This document shows positions 27,958 to 36,622 of a DNA stretch of 64,000 nucleotides, piece by piece. Source of the DNA: Stygiolobus azoricus. Lineage in GTDB: Archaea > Thermoproteota > Thermoprotei_A > Sulfolobales > Sulfolobaceae. Positions within the stretch are counted from its first letter, which is position 1; each line of letters begins with the position of its first letter. The DNA lies in assembly GCF_009729035.1 (NCBI RefSeq), contig NZ_CP045483.1:1758001-1822000 (forward strand), written 5' to 3'. The notes under the pieces are model-generated. The model searched no databases. It was not told where the DNA came from and worked only from the letters and a program-made list of their open reading frames with translations. The translations under genes were made by a program, and so were the position numbers.

Positions 27958-30489
27958 ATGAATTTTAGAACACTTATTTTTAATCGCTTGAAGGAAAAAC
28001 AAAGTCATATGAGATTACAAATATTACCTTGGTTCATTCTTCTAATACTATTATCACCAATTCTTCTTGGCATACAAAATTATTTTGTTTACTCCGATTC
28101 ACCTTTCTTGACGCCACAGTACGGTAGTGTAGTCGTAAAGCACATATTGGTCAAATACTTTAACTACTCTGAAGAAGACAACATATACGTCCTTGTCTCA
28201 GGAAACTATAGCCAAGCATTCAAGGAAGTAAATAATTCCCTTAAGTACTTGTCAGATGCGAAACTGATCACACCGTATGACTACTTAAATCAATCCAACC
28301 AAACCTACTTTAAACTCATTTCGCCTATAATTAACTCCACATACGAAAAACTTTTACCGCTTCATTCTTTATACGTAAACCTTACTAAAGAGAGAGCGTA
28401 TATTTTGCAAAACTTTTCCATTTTTGAATATGAGCTAAACGTAACTTATGGTATTCCCATTCACAAGTTTTATCCAGTTGGAGCTGAAGCGGAAAAGTTC
28501 TATTACATATACTCTCAGCTAAATGGTAGTGAGCTACAAAGGGCTAGGAACGCAAGCTTAGCCGTATTCAAAGATCCGTTCGTTCTTCTATTCTCATTCT
28601 CGAACTACTCCAATACCTCACTAGTCCGTTCTACTTTATTGAATTTCTCTAATTATTCATACCTAGTAAAGATTCTGACAAGGGAGAGTGTGCCAGAGAA
28701 CGCTTTGGTTGATCCTTTTAGTTACGCTACCAACCAAGTCGAGAGTGAGATTAAGCCCATGCCCATATCTTTGTCTAATTTTCATCGAGACGGGAAGTGG
28801 TTATTCATTATACAAGTCCCGAATAATGAGAGTTTAACACAAATTGAGGAGTTTATGAGTAACATTAACGCTACAGTCACCGGTCACCTTCCGATTTATG
28901 CGGAATCTGGAATAGCTACTGAAAAGGATCTAAAAGTAATTGACATAGTGACGGTGATACTCCTTTCAATTTTCTTAGTATTGTTAATTAGGGCCCTAGT
29001 ACCTATTCTGATACTGATTCTAAGTGCCGTAATAGGTCTCGAAATAGCTTACGCTTTGCTATTCCTAGCTACTTTCTTCGGCTACCATATTTACTATATA
29101 TCGGGGCTTGTAATTCCTCCTATAGTATTTGGAATTACAGTAGATTATTCGATACTGTTTCTATATAGGTATTTTGAGGAAGTGAGAAAAGGTACGGATA
29201 ATCCAGTCTCAAAATCTTTCAGGACTGCTGGAAGAGCTCTATTATTTAGCGGTCTTAGCATAACTCTAGGGTTTTTGTCCTTCATTATATCACCGTCTCC
29301 TCTCCTGAAGAATATTGGCATAGCATTAGTAGTTGCTTCTGTGTCTTCGCTTGTACCCGCATTGTTCTTTATCCGGAGTGCACTATTGGCAATTCCACAA
29401 AAGTACATTAAGTTCCCCAGAAAAGAGCTACCAAACCCATTCGACATAAGGCAGAAATACCTTGAAACTATGAGCAGAGGGGCGATCAAATGGAGGTATG
29501 TTATATTGGGAGTAATGGTAATACTCGGCTTTTTAGGTTATAGCGCGTTTATAACCCATACTACTAACGTTGGCATAAACGAGATAGTACCACCTAATAG
29601 TGAAGTTGTAGCAGGTGAGCAAGAGTTAACCCATTTTCTCAACTATAGTGTGGACTATATAGTGATAAAGGGAAATCCCAACTCTTCCTATACTCAGATC
29701 TATAACCTATCTAAATTTATAATAGATAATAACGGATTAGTGTACGGTCCTGCTTCTATAGGGTCAACATTAATAAAGAACCAGACCTATCTAACTAATC
29801 TTTACTTTTCTCACAACTATACGTTGATTGAAGCGTACATACCGTATCCTGTTTTCAGTAACGGTGCAATTAACATCACGAAACAGCTAATAGATATGGG
29901 CTATTTGGTTGGAGGCAGTAATGCGGAGAGGATTTACATTGTTGATAATACCGTCCACGTTTACTACACTTTCGTTTTACCTCTGACAATAATTCTAATA
30001 ACAGTATATTTAGGTATAGTATTAGGTTCTGTTATTGTTCCTTTGAGATTGTCTTTAACTCTTCTCTTAAGCTCCCTAGTCGGAATAGCGCTAATGTTCA
30101 CTATATTTAATCAAGTTTACTGGTTATCACCTCTGATAGTCTTCGCCATAATGTATAGCTTAGGCATAGATTACGACATGTTCATTATAATTAGAATACT
30201 AGAAGAGAAGGGAGAGGAAGAAGAAAGGATCGTTAAGGCTGTGAAGAACACTGGTCTAGTCGTTACTGCAGCAGGACTAATTTTGGCAGGCGCGTTTATG
30301 TCTTTAGGATCAGCTGATATGAGATTCTTACAAGAGATCGGAATACCAGTCGGGTTAACCATACTTTTTGATACGTTCATTGTGAGACCGATAATGGTAC
30401 CGGCAATCATGGCAATATTAAAGGAATATAATTGGTGGCCCGGGCTGAGAACGGTCGAGAAGTATGTCGTAGACGAAAAACAGAACTAG
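27958..30489 (+). CDS. MMPL/RND-superfamily membrane transporter
   Basis: 843 aa with twofold symmetry: each half has a leading helix, a large extracytoplasmic loop rich in N-x-S/T sequons, and a five-helix bundle (about 310-480 and 680-830). Typical core motifs are FGITVDYSILFLYRYFEE and YSLGIDYDMFIIIRILEE, the proton-relay Asp-Tyr helices of MmpL/HpnN-like exporters. In archaea such proteins probably export lipids or hydrophobic compounds. It follows the GH15 gene by 22 bp. Confidence 0.83.
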   Translation: MNFRTLIFNRLKEKQSHMRLQILPWFILLILLSPILLGIQNYFVYSDSPFLTPQYGSVVVKHILVKYFNYSEEDNIYVLVSGNYSQAFKEVNNSLKYLSDAKLITPYDYLNQSNQTYFKLISPIINSTYEKLLPLHSLYVNLTKERAYILQNFSIFEYELNVTYGIPIHKFYPVGAEAEKFYYIYSQLNGSELQRARNASLAVFKDPFVLLFSFSNYSNTSLVRSTLLNFSNYSYLVKILTRESVPENALVDPFSYATNQVESEIKPMPISLSNFHRDGKWLFIIQVPNNESLTQIEEFMSNINATVTGHLPIYAESGIATEKDLKVIDIVTVILLSIFLVLLIRALVPILILILSAVIGLEIAYALLFLATFFGYHIYYISGLVIPPIVFGITVDYSILFLYRYFEEVRKGTDNPVSKSFRTAGRALLFSGLSITLGFLSFIISPSPLLKNIGIALVVASVSSLVPALFFIRSALLAIPQKYIKFPRKELPNPFDIRQKYLETMSRGAIKWRYVILGVMVILGFLGYSAFITHTTNVGINEIVPPNSEVVAGEQELTHFLNYSVDYIVIKGNPNSSYTQIYNLSKFIIDNNGLVYGPASIGSTLIKNQTYLTNLYFSHNYTLIEAYIPYPVFSNGAINITKQLIDMGYLVGGSNAERIYIVDNTVHVYYTFVLPLTIILITVYLGIVLGSVIVPLRLSLTLLLSSLVGIALMFTIFNQVYWLSPLIVFAIMYSLGIDYDMFIIIRILEEKGEEEERIVKAVKNTGLVVTAAGLILAGAFMSLGSADMRFLQEIGIPVGLTILFDTFIVRPIMVPAIMAILKEYNWWPGLRTVEKYVVDEKQN

Positions 30490-30536
30490 CAGGAGATCAG
30501 CCTTATCTTTAATTTTCTCTTTTTCCAATGTATGTA

Positions 30537-30588
30537 TGAGGATGAGCCTTACAAGGGCTGAGAAGTGATGAAAGGATCCTGCTGAGCT
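30537..30588 (+). ncRNA. C/D box sRNA (rRNA/tRNA 2'-O-methylation guide)
   Basis: The order of boxes is exact: C-like AGGATGA (30539-30545), 12-nt guide, D' CTGA (30558-30561), 4-nt spacer, C' TGATGA (30566-30571), 10-nt guide, D CTGA (30582-30585). The spacing and about 50-nt size are those of Sulfolobus C/D sRNAs bound by L7Ae, Nop5 and fibrillarin. By the N+5 rule the D' guide would direct methylation of a U in target CCCUU..., and the D guide of an A in CAGGA.... The targets are not identified here. The strand is set by box order. Confidence 0.75.
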
Positions 30589-30612
30589 CCTCGAGTGTCT
30601 AATCGACCTTGC

Positions 30613-30690
30613 TAATTTTAGGTATTTTAGATATATCTATTTAATTCATTGGTTAGTTTTAAATATTTTAGATATATCTATTTAATTCAT
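30613..30690 (+). repeat. Tandemly duplicated promoter/operator, 41-bp period
   Basis: A 27-bp sequence occurs twice without mismatch (30623-30649 and 30664-30690), inside a longer imperfect 41-bp unit. Each copy holds an A/T-rich TATA-like stretch and the perfect palindrome TAGATATATCTA (30628-30639 and 30669-30680). The second copy ends at the ATG of the secreted-protein gene, with its TATA-like part about 25 bp before the start. This looks like a duplicated core promoter with two regulator sites on the same helical face. Confidence 0.7.
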
Positions 30691-32656
30691 GAACGGTAGG
30701 GTCACTAAACTTTTGTCAGCCATCTTTGTAATCTCAATCTTAGCAACTACTTTTTCAATAATTCCTAGTCAAGCAGTAGTATCTAGACTGTCCTTCATTA
30801 CGGTTCCTCACTTAACACAATTAATAGCACCCGGGATGACGGAAGTCCCTATAACATTATCTATAACTAATCTAGGTTCTACAGTTTATAATGTCAACAT
30901 AACCCCCTTAACTAAATACCCCTTTGAGACATTCTCATATTATGAAGGTACCGAGAATATAAGTATACCAATATTTCAACAAGGTGAGACGATCAACGTT
31001 ACCTTCATATATAACGTATATCCCAACGTGACTGACGGGATATATAAGTTATACTATGAAATCTCTGGAACATTACCTAATGGGACTAATTTTACTAAGG
31101 AGCTTTCTGTAGATATTCCTATTTTAGGATATGTCTCAATTTCAGCAAGTTCTGTATGGGGTACAATATCATCTCCCCTACTAGTAGCTCCCGGAGAGAA
31201 TAACGTACCGTTAAGTATAATCTTGATAAATTCAGGTAACGTAATAGCTAATAATGTTAGTTTAATTCTGAAGAATCAATTTCCTATTAAGTTCTCACAA
31301 AACGTAGTAAAGGTAGGATATTTGCCAATAGGACAACCCGTTACAGTTACGGTATATTCAAGCATTTACCCTAACGCAAGTGAGGGAACATACAGTATTC
31401 CCGTCGAAGTAAAATATTTTAACGGTGCGACGACTGTAGACAACTTAACAGTAGCTGTGAACGGTTATCTCAATTTCTCCGTTACAACTATATGGGGATC
31501 TCCTCAGTCTCCTATTCTAGTGTCGGCTGGCGAGTCCCAAGTACCTTTAACTTTCCTAGTGAAAAATTTAGGTGATGTCAGTGCATTAAACGTATCCTTG
31601 ACGATAAAGAGTGGATATCCATTAATATCATCTCAGAATTCGGTTTACATAGGAGTAGTTCCAGCCGGCGAGGAAAACTATGGAACAATAACAGTTAGTG
31701 TATATCCTAATGCCTCTCCCGGAGTTTATTATATTCCGGTTACCATAAAATTCTTCTCTAACGCGAGTATTAAGGAGTTAGTTCCCGTTGAAATATACCA
31801 AGTAAATATAACAGTAAATACTTTAACAATTCCACCTCAAGTTTTTCCAGGATATTATGACGTAAGAGTTGTACTTCTAGTCCTGAATTACGGAGAAGGA
31901 ATTGCAGAGAACGTAAGTGTTTCTCTCAGTAGCACTCTTCCGGTAGTATCTCCAGATGAAATAGAGCTAGGAGCTATACCTTCGGGTAAGATAATAAACA
32001 CTACATTTTTAATTAACGTTCCTAACTCAACATCCCCTGGCTATTACTACCTTAACTTCACAATAAAGTATGATGGTGGTAAAATAACCAAGTCTTACAA
32101 ACTTCAGGTGTATCCTAAAGCTGACCTCGAGATAGTTGGTGTTTACTATCCTACTATAAACCCAGGGTCTACTAAAGTTCCAATTACTTTAACGGTTAAG
32201 AACGTAGGAAATGTAACAGCTCAAAATGTGAAGGCGATATTAGGAAGTAGTGATGTAATATATCCTCATGTAAGCTCGTCAAATCCTCTGATGGGATTGA
32301 CTGCTTCAGAGGCTTACTTAGGAGATTTAAAACCAGGTCAGGAGGTTAATGTCACATATGTCGTGGATGTTAGTAGTGGTGCTCAAGTAGGAAACTATGA
32401 GGTTACATTAACATTATTGTGGAACCAATCCGGTTCGCTATTTCCTTTCATACAAAACGATAGATTTACTATTCACGTTAGTCCTACAGCTTTTGATAAT
32501 TTAGTAAATGAGGGCGTGACATTTCAAGTTGGGACTTCACAATATACTGTGGGCTGGCTATATGTTATTATAGGAGTTATAATAATCATTTTAGTGATAG
32601 TAGTAGCAATAAGGCTATCTATGAGGAGAAAACCTAATGCTGGAGGAGGAACTTGA
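30689..32656 (+). CDS. Secreted surface protein with COG1361/CARDB-like repeats
   Basis: 655 aa: signal peptide (about 1-29), then five to six Ig-like repeats each starting like VPITLSITNLGSTVYNVNI / VPLTFLVKNLGDVSALNVSL, a C-terminal transmembrane helix (about 623-645) and a short basic tail. Many N-x-S/T sequons suggest heavy glycosylation. Such NEW3/CARDB-type proteins form S-layer-associated stalks or adhesion proteins. The end overlaps tmcA by 20 bp. The upstream duplicated promoter suggests regulated expression. Confidence 0.82.
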   Translation: MNGRVTKLLSAIFVISILATTFSIIPSQAVVSRLSFITVPHLTQLIAPGMTEVPITLSITNLGSTVYNVNITPLTKYPFETFSYYEGTENISIPIFQQGETINVTFIYNVYPNVTDGIYKLYYEISGTLPNGTNFTKELSVDIPILGYVSISASSVWGTISSPLLVAPGENNVPLSIILINSGNVIANNVSLILKNQFPIKFSQNVVKVGYLPIGQPVTVTVYSSIYPNASEGTYSIPVEVKYFNGATTVDNLTVAVNGYLNFSVTTIWGSPQSPILVSAGESQVPLTFLVKNLGDVSALNVSLTIKSGYPLISSQNSVYIGVVPAGEENYGTITVSVYPNASPGVYYIPVTIKFFSNASIKELVPVEIYQVNITVNTLTIPPQVFPGYYDVRVVLLVLNYGEGIAENVSVSLSSTLPVVSPDEIELGAIPSGKIINTTFLINVPNSTSPGYYYLNFTIKYDGGKITKSYKLQVYPKADLEIVGVYYPTINPGSTKVPITLTVKNVGNVTAQNVKAILGSSDVIYPHVSSSNPLMGLTASEAYLGDLKPGQEVNVTYVVDVSSGAQVGNYEVTLTLLWNQSGSLFPFIQNDRFTIHVSPTAFDNLVNEGVTFQVGTSQYTVGWLYVIIGVIIIILVIVVAIRLSMRRKPNAGGGT

Positions 32657-34820
32657 AAGAGCAAAGAGAGATTATTACAGATTATTTGTTTTGATTAACT
32701 CATTAAGGTGGAGGGATTTTTTATTAAATTTCATGACAGAGTTTATAAAAAGAAGGAATAAAGGTTCGTTCACTATAGGTTATGCATTTCACCCGTGGAT
32801 AGAAGGTGCTAAGGATAGGTTTCAAGATCTGAAATCGTCCCTTGCCATTAATTCGGTAATAGATATAGATTATTCTAAATACACCAAATATCTCGGGGCT
32901 ACTTTTGATATAATGATATTAGACGCAATGGATGACTTTAGACCTAATTACATCTCTGCACTATCAGACTCGGTCAGAGGAGGGGGAGTAATAGTTTTAT
33001 ACAGCGACAATATAGAAAATAATAAGTTATTTAAGAACTCGTTAATTAAGGACGGTAAAGTGGATAACTTCTTTGAAGAGAGATTCCTGCAGTTAGCTAA
33101 AAATCATGAAGGGGTATTAGTTATTGATGAGAAAGGGGAGAGTTTTAAGCCTTTAACCCAAAAGGTTCAGAGACCGGTTAGGAACATTCCCGAAGACCCT
33201 CACGTAGATATAAGGCTCCATGAACTGTGCCAGAGTAAAGACCAAAATAAAGCCCTAGAGGAAATGAGATTTATTTTGGAGGGAGAGGACAAAAGGATAC
33301 TAGCCATAACGGCTCCGAGAGGAAGGGGTAAGAGTTCAGTAACGGGCCTTTTCTTGTCTTTCCTAGTTAGTGAGCATAAGTTCGATAATATAATTGTCAC
33401 TTCTCCTACTTATCTCTCTGCTCAAGAGATTTTTTTCTTTCTAGTTAAAGGGTTAGAAACTCTAGGGTTAAAATATAAGTTAACGAGATCGAAAGATGGG
33501 AAAATCCTCGGCGTAGCTTCAAAGGGGGTTATAGTAAAATGGCTTGCTCCCGATCTCGCGAAAGATTATGAGGGAGACTTGATAATTGTAGATGAAGCCG
33601 CAGCACTAGGTCTTGACACGATAAATTATATAACTAGCCGGTGGAAAAAGGTGGTTCTAGTATCTACGATTCATGGATACGAGGGAAGTGGTAAAGCCTT
33701 CGTTAAATACCTCAATTTCTTGCGAGAGAAAGTGAAGTTTAAGCATGTTACCCTTACCTTTCCTATACGCTATGCACAAGGTGACCCAGTCGAGAGGTTT
33801 TTATACGATGTTATGCTCTTAGACGCAGAGCCGAAACCTAGAAAAGTTAATGAGGTGAAAGTCACGGAGTTAGATAAACAATCTCTATTTAAGAATGAAG
33901 GGTTATTGAGGCACTATTATGGAATCCTAGTATCTGCTCATTACAGAAACTCCCCTGACGACTTGATGATACTAGGAGATCTTCATTATGAAAGAATATT
34001 TGCTATGGGAGAAATAGGAATAGCTCAAGTAGTAGAAGAAGGTAGACTATCTAAAAGTGAAATCAATACGATACTTAATGGTGGGCAGAGCTCAGGTAAC
34101 TTAATTCCCCAGAGGCTAATCAAGTACGAGAGAGTATACGAGTTCGGATTTACAAAAGGTTGGAGGGTTATAAGAATTGCCATTCACCCCGATTACCAAG
34201 GAAAAGGGTACGGTTCAGCCTTACTTAGCGAAATTGTAAGGATAGCGAAAGAAGAAGGACTTGACTGGGTAGGTTCTTCGTTTACCTCTGATGTCAAAGT
34301 ACTAAACTTTTGGATTAAGAACGGTTTTATACCGATATATCTCTCCACTCGAAAAAACGAGGGATTAAACGGGTACTCAATCATTATAATTAAGCCTTTG
34401 ACAGATACTGCAAAAAAGCTTTCATTACATGCGTCTGAACTCTTGAGAGAGAAGGTCTTGAGGACGGCTCATCAAGTATATTTTAATGTTAATCCCTTAA
34501 TTTTAGCTAATATATTACGGGTCTTACCTAAAAGGTCAGAAAAGGTCGAAGTTCCTGTGGAATATAAATCTAAATTAGAAGCTTATTTAAGCGGTTACCT
34601 TCCTTATAACGCTGTTGCAGATGCAGTACACTACATAGTTTCAAAGTATTTTTCTACTGCTGAAGATGCATTTCTTAATACAACTGAGGAAGCTGTTTTA
34701 ATAGCACGGACTATTCAGGGTAAGAGTTGGTATCACACGTCATTATATCTAGATATAAAGCCCAGAGTAGCAGAAGAAATCATGAGAGGTGCTATACAAA
34801 AGATCCTCGAAAGAATATGA
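32637..34820 (+). CDS. tmcA: tRNA(Met) cytidine acetyltransferase (TmcA)
   Basis: 727 aa; ATP-dependent N4-acetylation of cytidines in tRNA and, in hyperthermophiles, many other RNAs. Domains: N-terminal DUF1726, an RNA-helicase-like ATPase with Walker A APRGRGKSS (K232) and Walker B VDEAAAL (D319), a GNAT domain with HPDYQGKGYGSALL, and a C-terminal tRNA-binding helical domain. Full length. The ATG lies within the upstream secreted-protein gene, an odd partner. Confidence 0.93.
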   Translation: MLEEELERAKRDYYRLFVLINSLRWRDFLLNFMTEFIKRRNKGSFTIGYAFHPWIEGAKDRFQDLKSSLAINSVIDIDYSKYTKYLGATFDIMILDAMDDFRPNYISALSDSVRGGGVIVLYSDNIENNKLFKNSLIKDGKVDNFFEERFLQLAKNHEGVLVIDEKGESFKPLTQKVQRPVRNIPEDPHVDIRLHELCQSKDQNKALEEMRFILEGEDKRILAITAPRGRGKSSVTGLFLSFLVSEHKFDNIIVTSPTYLSAQEIFFFLVKGLETLGLKYKLTRSKDGKILGVASKGVIVKWLAPDLAKDYEGDLIIVDEAAALGLDTINYITSRWKKVVLVSTIHGYEGSGKAFVKYLNFLREKVKFKHVTLTFPIRYAQGDPVERFLYDVMLLDAEPKPRKVNEVKVTELDKQSLFKNEGLLRHYYGILVSAHYRNSPDDLMILGDLHYERIFAMGEIGIAQVVEEGRLSKSEINTILNGGQSSGNLIPQRLIKYERVYEFGFTKGWRVIRIAIHPDYQGKGYGSALLSEIVRIAKEEGLDWVGSSFTSDVKVLNFWIKNGFIPIYLSTRKNEGLNGYSIIIIKPLTDTAKKLSLHASELLREKVLRTAHQVYFNVNPLILANILRVLPKRSEKVEVPVEYKSKLEAYLSGYLPYNAVADAVHYIVSKYFSTAEDAFLNTTEEAVLIARTIQGKSWYHTSLYLDIKPRVAEEIMRGAIQKILERI

Positions 34821-34868
34821 ATTTATGTTACGAAAGCTTTTATTTATGGTTTATCTTACTGTAATCTT

Positions 34869-35837
34869 ATGAGGCTTGTATCTAAGCTTATACTAATATA
34901 CTTAATAATCGAGTTAGCAATATTCTTAGTTATAAGCTCGATACCGTCGTACAACCCGTCTGTTCTTCAGGAATATAATGGTTTAGAGAACTCAGTTCAA
35001 AACACGACTTACTTCGGTAAGGTGTTAATGATTTTTCCTCATAACCTAGCTATAGCTACTGCCGATTTCATACCTATCATAGGAATATTAGTTTTCGGTA
35101 TTACAATAGCGGATACTGCATATGTAATTAGTGTAGTATCTACTCACTTAGGAATACCAGGTATAGCGGCTGCGATTTCTTTGTTACTTCTACCTCATTC
35201 AGCGGTTGAGCTCCCTTCATATGCTGTAGCAGTTGGTGCTGGAACTTATATTGTAATAAATCGGAGGGACTGGAAAAGATCTTTGCTTACATACATAGTT
35301 ATTCCAGTTGAACTATTCTTTGCTGCTCTAATAGAATCTTCTTTGTTTTATGTTCCTAATCCACTTATAATGTGGGTTGCTACAATTCCCGTATTAATAG
35401 GTATCTATTTCTTATACGAGAAGATTCAAAAGTACGCTGATAAAGTTAGTGTTGCTACCCAAGTAGGTTATTTAGGATTTAGAAATACCCAGCACTATTA
35501 TACTAATCAATTTTTCTCTTTGTATAAAGATGCGTGGAACAAGGGAATCATGTATGAAACCCAAGGGCAACTACAAGCTGCAATAGATAATTACTGGTCA
35601 GCGATACTTTACTTACTTGACGCTATTGCAGTTAAACTGAACTTACCATATACTACTAAGGAGGATTTATACAGAATTGTGCAAATAGCCTCAAATTACT
35701 ATCCTAATGTTATGATGTTGTTTAACAAGGTGCAAACAGATTTTCAAGTAATTAGAGATCCGCTACTTATAAGCGATTTAAAATATCTAGCTACACTTCT
35801 AGAGAATTCGTATTTTAATCCGACAATTCGACCATGA
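34869..35837 (+). CDS. SpoIIM/DUF95-type membrane protein with C-terminal helical domain
   Basis: 322 aa. About five transmembrane helices fill residues 8-190, with the family motif LPHSAVELPSYAVAVGAG. A soluble C-terminal part (200-322) contains a TPR-like segment, YETQGQLQAAIDNYWSAILY. Stage II sporulation M-like proteins in archaea have no proven function; many lie near membrane or cell-shape genes. The 3' end overlaps xthA by 23 bp. Confidence 0.75.
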   Translation: MRLVSKLILIYLIIELAIFLVISSIPSYNPSVLQEYNGLENSVQNTTYFGKVLMIFPHNLAIATADFIPIIGILVFGITIADTAYVISVVSTHLGIPGIAAAISLLLLPHSAVELPSYAVAVGAGTYIVINRRDWKRSLLTYIVIPVELFFAALIESSLFYVPNPLIMWVATIPVLIGIYFLYEKIQKYADKVSVATQVGYLGFRNTQHYYTNQFFSLYKDAWNKGIMYETQGQLQAAIDNYWSAILYLLDAIAVKLNLPYTTKEDLYRIVQIASNYYPNVMMLFNKVQTDFQVIRDPLLISDLKYLATLLENSYFNPTIRP

Positions 35838-36537
35838 TGGGTAAGTGGTCTGAGCCCTCAATTTTTAAGACTTGAAAATCTACAATCTTTGGAGCTAGTT
35901 CCTCAGACACAAGACAGTAGTCTATTCTCATAGCCTTCCACTTAAACTGGTAACTTCTCCAAGTATATTCCATCTTTGATGTCTTTTCCGCAGAGTCCAC
36001 GAAACCCTTTTTAATAAAGTTGTTCAACCATTCTCTTTCCTGAGGTGTTAAGCCAGGCTCAGTTTCGTCCCAAAAGCTGGAGTCCTTCTTACTTCTAACG
36101 GCATTGAAATCTCCGCAAATGATTACTGACTTGTTTTCCCTAAGCCTCAGTGCATAGTTTTCAATAGCCTTATTGAACTTAATCTTAAAATCTAGTCTAA
36201 CAAGCCCGTCTCCAGCTCTCGGAAAATAAGCGTTTATTATGTAAAATTTTTGGAACTCTAACGTAAGAACTCTTCCCTCCGAATCAAATTCGTCTATTCC
36301 TAAACCTTTTATCACGGAAAGTGGTTTTGGCTTACTTATGCTCATTACTCCACTATATCCCTTCTTCTTTGAAGGAAAGGCTGAAATGTTTAATCCAGAT
36401 ATAAGAAGGTCCAGAGGTACGTCTTGAGAGCGTATTTCTTGAAGGAGAATTACGTCATAGTCTTTTATAATTTTTTCGAGGGCTCCCTTTCTAGTAATCG
36501 CCTTCAGGCCGTTAACGTTCCACGATACGATCTTCAA
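35815..36537 (-). CDS. xthA: Exodeoxyribonuclease III/AP endonuclease
   Basis: 240 aa of the EEP fold. Catalytic motifs are SWNVNGLKA (Asn), LLQEIRS (Glu metal ligand), INAYFPRAGDG, CGDFNAVRS (Asp/Asn) and GSDHLPIMVEL (Asp-His). The enzyme incises abasic sites in base-excision repair. Length matches bacterial ExoIII-type proteins. It is convergent with the SpoIIM-like gene and divergent from the kinase. Confidence 0.92.
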   Translation of the reverse strand: MKIVSWNVNGLKAITRKGALEKIIKDYDVILLQEIRSQDVPLDLLISGLNISAFPSKKKGYSGVMSISKPKPLSVIKGLGIDEFDSEGRVLTLEFQKFYIINAYFPRAGDGLVRLDFKIKFNKAIENYALRLRENKSVIICGDFNAVRSKKDSSFWDETEPGLTPQEREWLNNFIKKGFVDSAEKTSKMEYTWRSYQFKWKAMRIDYCLVSEELAPKIVDFQVLKIEGSDHLPIMVELSD

Positions 36538-36622
36538 CTTGTTAAAACTAAACTAATAGTGTATAAAAAGTTCTACTTCACTAGAATAAGATATTTTATC
36601 GTTTAGTTCGATAAGATTTAGT

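Noticed and set aside
30574-30597. GGATCC, GAGCTC and CTCGAG in close series, looking like a cloning polylinker or vector contamination
   Set aside because: The sites fall in and next to the C/D box sRNA, whose boxes explain the sequence, and the flanks are ordinary host DNA.
30613-30690. Two identical 27-bp repeats with short spacer as a mini CRISPR array
   Set aside because: Only two copies, AT-rich with promoter features, no cas genes near, and the second copy ends exactly at a start codon.
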